From Fidelibacterota bacterium (GTDB taxonomy: Bacteria > Fidelibacterota > UBA8477 > JABMPR01): a stretch of 8,222 nucleotides of DNA. This document shows positions 5,303-8,222 of the stretch, in pieces. Below the pieces are notes generated by a model. That model was not told the DNA's origin. It saw nothing but the letters and a program-made list of their open reading frames with translations, and searched no databases. The stretch's first letter is position 1, and each line of letters begins with the position of its first letter. The DNA lies in assembly GCA_030596225.1 (NCBI GenBank), contig JAUVKO010000084.1:1-8222 (forward strand), written 5' to 3'. The position numbers and the translations under genes were made by a program.

Positions 5303-7576
5303 ATGAATTTCAATATTGCTATTGCCGGAAACCCAAATTGTGGTAAAACGACCATTTTCAATGCCCTTACCGGTGCCCGTCAGCATGTGGGAAATTGGCC
5401 GGGTGTCACCGTCGAGCGTAAATCTGGCAAATATTACTACTCAGAGCATAAATTCAATGTTATTGATCTTCCCGGCACCTATTCACTCGCCGCTTTTTCA
5501 GCAGAAGAAACCATTGCCAGACAATTTCTCATTGATGACAAACCGGATGTTGTTGTAAATATTGTTGATGCTTCAAATTTGGAGCGGAATCTCTTTCTGA
5601 CCACCCAACTTATCGAATTGGGACGACCATTAGTGATCGTTCTGAATATGATGGATATGGCTCAAGAAAAGGGTCTTGAGATTGATGTCGATACTCTGGC
5701 CACTCTCTTAGGAGCGCCGGTGGTTCCTGTTGTGGGACGCAATGGTGAAGGAATTGATATCCTCAAAGAGAAGATTCTGCGCGTTGTTACAGAGCTTTCA
5801 AAAAAAGCGCGCCCAATTGATATCACATACCCCAGAGACATTGAAGCTGAGATTGAGAATGTAAGCGCTCTGGTTGCTAATAATGGCTCAGGAGAGCGTT
5901 TAATTCGCTGGACCGCGGTAAAACTCCTGGAATCCGATGAGCAAACCCGTAACGAAGTTCGGAATCTGGAAGATGGTCAAGAGATTCTCGAACAAGTTGG
6001 TGTATCCATTGATCGAATTGAACGCTTATTCAAGGATACGGGTCGGGCTGTGATATCACATGCCCGCTATGGTTTTATCCAGGGTGCCACCCGTGAGTGT
6101 GTTATTGAAAAACTGCAAGATACAGCCGACTATAGTCGACGTATTGATCAGGTCCTTACCCATCGTTGGCTGGGACTGCCCATCTTTGCTTTGTTCATGT
6201 GGTTGATGTTCAAGATCACCTACGATCTGGGGTCTTTTCCCATGGAATGGATCGATGCAGGGGTCACAGGCTTAAGAAACATTTTTTCGGGAATGCTTCC
6301 TGAAAGTATGTTTGCCAGTCTGCTGGTGGATGGTGCCATTGGAGGGGTTGGAGCAATTGCTGTCTTCTTACCCAACATTTTTATACTATTTTTTATTATC
6401 GCTATGCTGGAAGATTCCGGATATATGGCCCGGGTTGCCTTCATTATGGATCGTGTCATGCATAATATCGGACTCCATGGAAAAGCCTTCATCCCAATGA
6501 TCATGGGGTTTGGCTGTAACGTTCCTGCAATTATGGGAACTCGTATTCTGGAATCACGCCGGGATCGTATCCTCACTGTACTGATCAATCCCTTCATGAG
6601 TTGTTCAGCACGTCTTCCGGTCTATGTTTTGGTAGCCGGGGCATTTTTTCCTGCAAATGCAGCTACGGTCATTTTCTCAATGTATGTATTGGGTATCGTG
6701 GTAGCAATTGCCAGTGGGAAACTATTTAGTAAAACCATTTTGAAAGGCATGTCTAAGCCCTTCGTACTGGAATTGCCACCTTATCAGCGACCCACTTTAC
6801 GTTCTCTGGTCATGCATACCTGGGAGCGTGGATATCTTTTTATCCAAAAAATGGGAACGGTAATTCTAGTGGGATCAGTGATAGTCTGGGCTTTGGGATA
6901 CTTCCCGGTCTCTGTCCATATTGATCGCGATTATGACACTGAAAGAGCAACGATTTCACAGACCTATGCTCAAGATTTGACAGACCTGACCACTAAATTT
7001 GAAGCTTCCATTGAAAATGGTAGAAGTGGATATCATTCTGAAATGGTGCAATACGAGTCCAGTTCAGGCTATCAGGAGTTGCAAACCCAGTTTAGCACCT
7101 TGAAGAAACAGCTTTCTGAACAAGAATCAGCAAAGCTCTGTGCTCTGCGGCAGCAGGAAATTGGTGATATAACAGAGCAGAAATGGATTGGGCGAATCGG
7201 GAAGATCTTCGAGCCTATTGTGGCACCGCTGGGTTTCACCTGGCGCGAAAGTGTTGCCTTGATCACGGGTTTTGTTGCCAAAGAGATCGTCGTGTCAACC
7301 TATGGTGTGTTATTTGGTGTTGGTGAAAATGTAGATGAAGGCAATCAGGGCGTGATCTCCGGTCTGAGATCCTCTGGTATGACACCGTTGGCAGCACTAA
7401 GCTTTCTGATCTTCACTCTTTTATACACACCCTGCCTGGCCACCGTTGCAGCAATCAAACGCGAAACAGGAACCTGGGCTTACACTTTCTTCTCCATCGG
7501 ATATTCACTGGGTTTAGCTTACGCATTGGCTTTTGTTGTTCACTATTTTGGAGGAATATTTAATTGGCTCAGCTAA
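5303..7576 (+). CDS. feoB: FeoB, GTP-dependent ferrous iron transporter
   Basis: This is the inner-membrane Fe(II) importer. From the ATG at 5303 it has 757 residues. The N-terminal G domain shows G1 GNPNCGKT (9-16), the switch region GVTVERKSG, G3 DLPG (55-58) and G4 NMMD (115-118). A helical spacer (about 160-285) leads to the membrane part from about 287. Conserved pore-region cysteines are visible in GFGCNVPAI (Cys405), SCSARLPVY (Cys434) and YTPCLATV (Cys711), within two Gate-type repeats. Between a helix ending at YFP (533-535) and WIGRIGKIFEP (from 628) lies a charged, helix-prone insert of about 90 residues, longer than the roughly 20 residues I recall in many FeoBs. The start was chosen because the G domain begins at once; the TTG at 5255 would only translate a repeat. 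The ribosome site is weak. Confidence 0.95.
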   Translation: MNFNIAIAGNPNCGKTTIFNALTGARQHVGNWPGVTVERKSGKYYYSEHKFNVIDLPGTYSLAAFSAEETIARQFLIDDKPDVVVNIVDASNLERNLFLTTQLIELGRPLVIVLNMMDMAQEKGLEIDVDTLATLLGAPVVPVVGRNGEGIDILKEKILRVVTELSKKARPIDITYPRDIEAEIENVSALVANNGSGERLIRWTAVKLLESDEQTRNEVRNLEDGQEILEQVGVSIDRIERLFKDTGRAVISHARYGFIQGATRECVIEKLQDTADYSRRIDQVLTHRWLGLPIFALFMWLMFKITYDLGSFPMEWIDAGVTGLRNIFSGMLPESMFASLLVDGAIGGVGAIAVFLPNIFILFFIIAMLEDSGYMARVAFIMDRVMHNIGLHGKAFIPMIMGFGCNVPAIMGTRILESRRDRILTVLINPFMSCSARLPVYVLVAGAFFPANAATVIFSMYVLGIVVAIASGKLFSKTILKGMSKPFVLELPPYQRPTLRSLVMHTWERGYLFIQKMGTVILVGSVIVWALGYFPVSVHIDRDYDTERATISQTYAQDLTDLTTKFEASIENGRSGYHSEMVQYESSSGYQELQTQFSTLKKQLSEQESAKLCALRQQEIGDITEQKWIGRIGKIFEPIVAPLGFTWRESVALITGFVAKEIVVSTYGVLFGVGENVDEGNQGVISGLRSSGMTPLAALSFLIFTLLYTPCLATVAAIKRETGTWAYTFFSIGYSLGLAYALAFVVHYFGGIFNWLS
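7550..7555 (+). promoter_or_regulatory. Strong ribosome binding site inside the feoB end
   Basis: GGAGGA lies 8 bases upstream of the TTG at 7564, within the last codons of feoB. It supports translation of the small overlapping gene from a non-ATG start. Confidence 0.7.
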
Positions 7577-7764
7577 TTGATATCGTTCTGGTCACCCTGA
7601 TAGTTGGCATAGCAGTCTTGTCAGTAGTCAAATATCTCATTGGTTTGGGCAAAAGACCCAAGAATGGGTCGATCAGCTGTTCCGGCTGTAGCTCATCCTG
7701 TCATACTGAAATTTCTGGGAATCCCTCAGTGATGTTACTCCAAAATTTAAAAGTGAAAAACTGA
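7564..7764 (+). CDS. FeoB-associated Cys-rich small membrane protein
   Basis: A 66-residue protein starts at TTG 7564 and overlaps the last 13 bases of feoB in another frame; the perfect GGAGGA at 7550-7555 supports this start. One membrane helix (about 5-27) is followed by a basic stretch (GKRPK) and a Cys cluster, CSGCSSSC (39-46) plus His47. The tail, about 20 residues, looks unstructured. The helix-basic-cysteines design and the position right after feoB match the small FeoB-associated Cys-rich membrane proteins found downstream of feoB in several phyla. By orientation rules the cysteines probably face the cytoplasm, where they could bind Fe(II) or an iron-sulfur cluster at the FeoB exit. 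That role is inference. It is not a classical winged-helix FeoC. Confidence 0.82.
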   Translation: MAQLIDIVLVTLIVGIAVLSVVKYLIGLGKRPKNGSISCSGCSSSCHTEISGNPSVMLLQNLKVKN

Positions 7765-8045
7765 GCCTTTAATAGTATTAAAAGGAAGAAAGTGTCTCCC
7801 TGAACCGTAGGGCGAAGATCCAAGTCGAGAAACGAAGCGCGAGGGGTATAAGGTATAGGGTATACGGCTGAAATCGGAAACTTGTCTACGTCCTATGCGG
7901 ACTTCGACCTGGCAAGCAGGGTGACACAATTTGATACTATTCAGAGGCTTCAATAGAGTCCTGGCAGGGACAGGTCACTTAACACATAGTAAAAACGGTA
8001 AATTCGAACGACTCGAATGAAAACTGAATTCTGGATGATCTTTTA
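7765..8045. other. Gene-free region downstream of the feo locus
   Basis: This stretch has no believable gene. Just after the last stop, CCTTTAAT (7766-7773) and ATTAAAAGG (7777-7785) form a weak AT-rich stem with one bulge and no T-run, a poor terminator. A heptamer tandem repeat follows at 7844-7864. Two small potential stems with GTCC/GGAC arms lie within 7888-7971. The base mix (purine-rich, GAAGCGCGAGG) looks like old repeat sequence. Confidence 0.5.
7844..7864. repeat. Heptamer tandem repeat (RGGTATA x3)
   Basis: Three consecutive 7-base units, GGGTATA, AGGTATA and GGGTATA, run without interruption. The array is too short to be a typical variable-number locus, but the period is exact. 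Confidence 0.6.
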
Positions 8046-8204
8046 TACCAATTGCACCTCAAATTTGCACTAAATTTCTGTATCTTTTCCCGTTTTAGTG
8101 CACTTAAAATTTTCACCATAGCTACCGCTATGCTTCTAATTGTGAAGCTTCTAAAACGAAAAAATATTTTGGACTTATAGTGCATCTTTGAAATACAATT
8201 GGTA
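8046..8204. repeat. 159-bp MITE-like palindromic element, copy 2
   Basis: Same length, orientation, ends (TACCAATTG / CAATTGGTA) and central hairpin (CATAGC-TACC-GCTATG, 8117-8132) as the copy at 3921-4079. The 8 differences cluster near the two ends (positions 19-43 and 140-147 of the element) plus one near the middle. The centre is otherwise identical. The copy is complete, with 18 bases of window beyond it. It lies about 280 bases downstream of the feo locus and could also fold in the transcript and slow 3' decay. Confidence 0.85.
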
Positions 8205-8222
8205 TAAGAAACGTATAGTTCA

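Noticed and set aside
6220..6597. 125-codon open frame on the - strand inside feoB
   Set aside because: It is a shadow of a well-conserved membrane-domain coding region with no ribosome site and no domain.
7766..7785. Intrinsic terminator after the last feo gene
   Set aside because: The stem is almost all A/T with a bulge and there is no following T-run, so it cannot be called a terminator with confidence.
7747..7953. 68-codon open frame on the - strand after the feo locus
   Set aside because: It overlaps the end of the Cys-rich gene and reads through the heptamer repeat (peptide PYTLYPSRF). It has no ribosome site and no family resemblance.
7979..8185. 68-codon open frame on the - strand across the second 159-bp element
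   Set aside because: It is a by-product of the repeat. Its ATG is GTG in the first copy, no comparable open frame runs through that copy, and the peptide shows no recognisable domain.

Overview
The window is bacterial chromosome of moderate, slightly AT-rich composition. It carries seven protein genes I can support, six on the + strand and one on the - strand, plus several intergenic repeat elements. There are no rRNA or tRNA genes, no CRISPR array, no transposase and no phage genes. The DUF3098-like protein, the AT-rich promoter-like spacers and the abundant small palindromes suggest a Gram-negative of the Fibrobacteres-Chlorobi-Bacteroidetes superphylum or a relative, possibly Neomarinimicrobiota. 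That placement is inference; a marker-gene tree would settle it.

Layout. Bases 1-114 hold two short palindromes. A small two-helix membrane protein (DUF3098-like) runs leftward at 115-345. A divergent promoter region (346-474) then leads to mltG (475-1497, TTG start). mltG overlaps by 4 bases a UvrD/PcrA-type DNA helicase (1494-3725), so these two are co-transcribed and probably translationally coupled. A gene-free gap of about 630 bases (3726-4355) follows. It contains the first copy of a 159-bp full-length imperfect palindrome, a good Fur box, a possible promoter and a short GC-rich palindrome.

The second half is a compact ferrous-iron uptake locus. It comprises a Fur-family regulator (4356-4814), feoA (4853-5134), feoB (5303-7576) and a 66-residue Cys-rich membrane protein of the FeoB-associated type (7564-7764), which overlaps the end of feoB. 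The likely circuit is iron-loaded Fur binding the box at 4192-4206 and repressing its own operon. When iron is scarce the operon opens, FeoB imports Fe(II), FeoA supports FeoB, and the small Cys-rich protein may assist the pore. The feoA-feoB gap (168 bases) is filled with repeat-like sequence that reaches almost to the feoB start codon.

After the locus, 7765-8222 has no gene. It holds a short heptamer tandem repeat and a second copy of the 159-bp element, about 95% identical to the first, the same length and in the same orientation. The two copies therefore bracket the whole fur-feo locus. This bracketing is the most unusual feature of the window. The genes themselves belong to known families, and I see no clear evidence of an undescribed multi-gene system.
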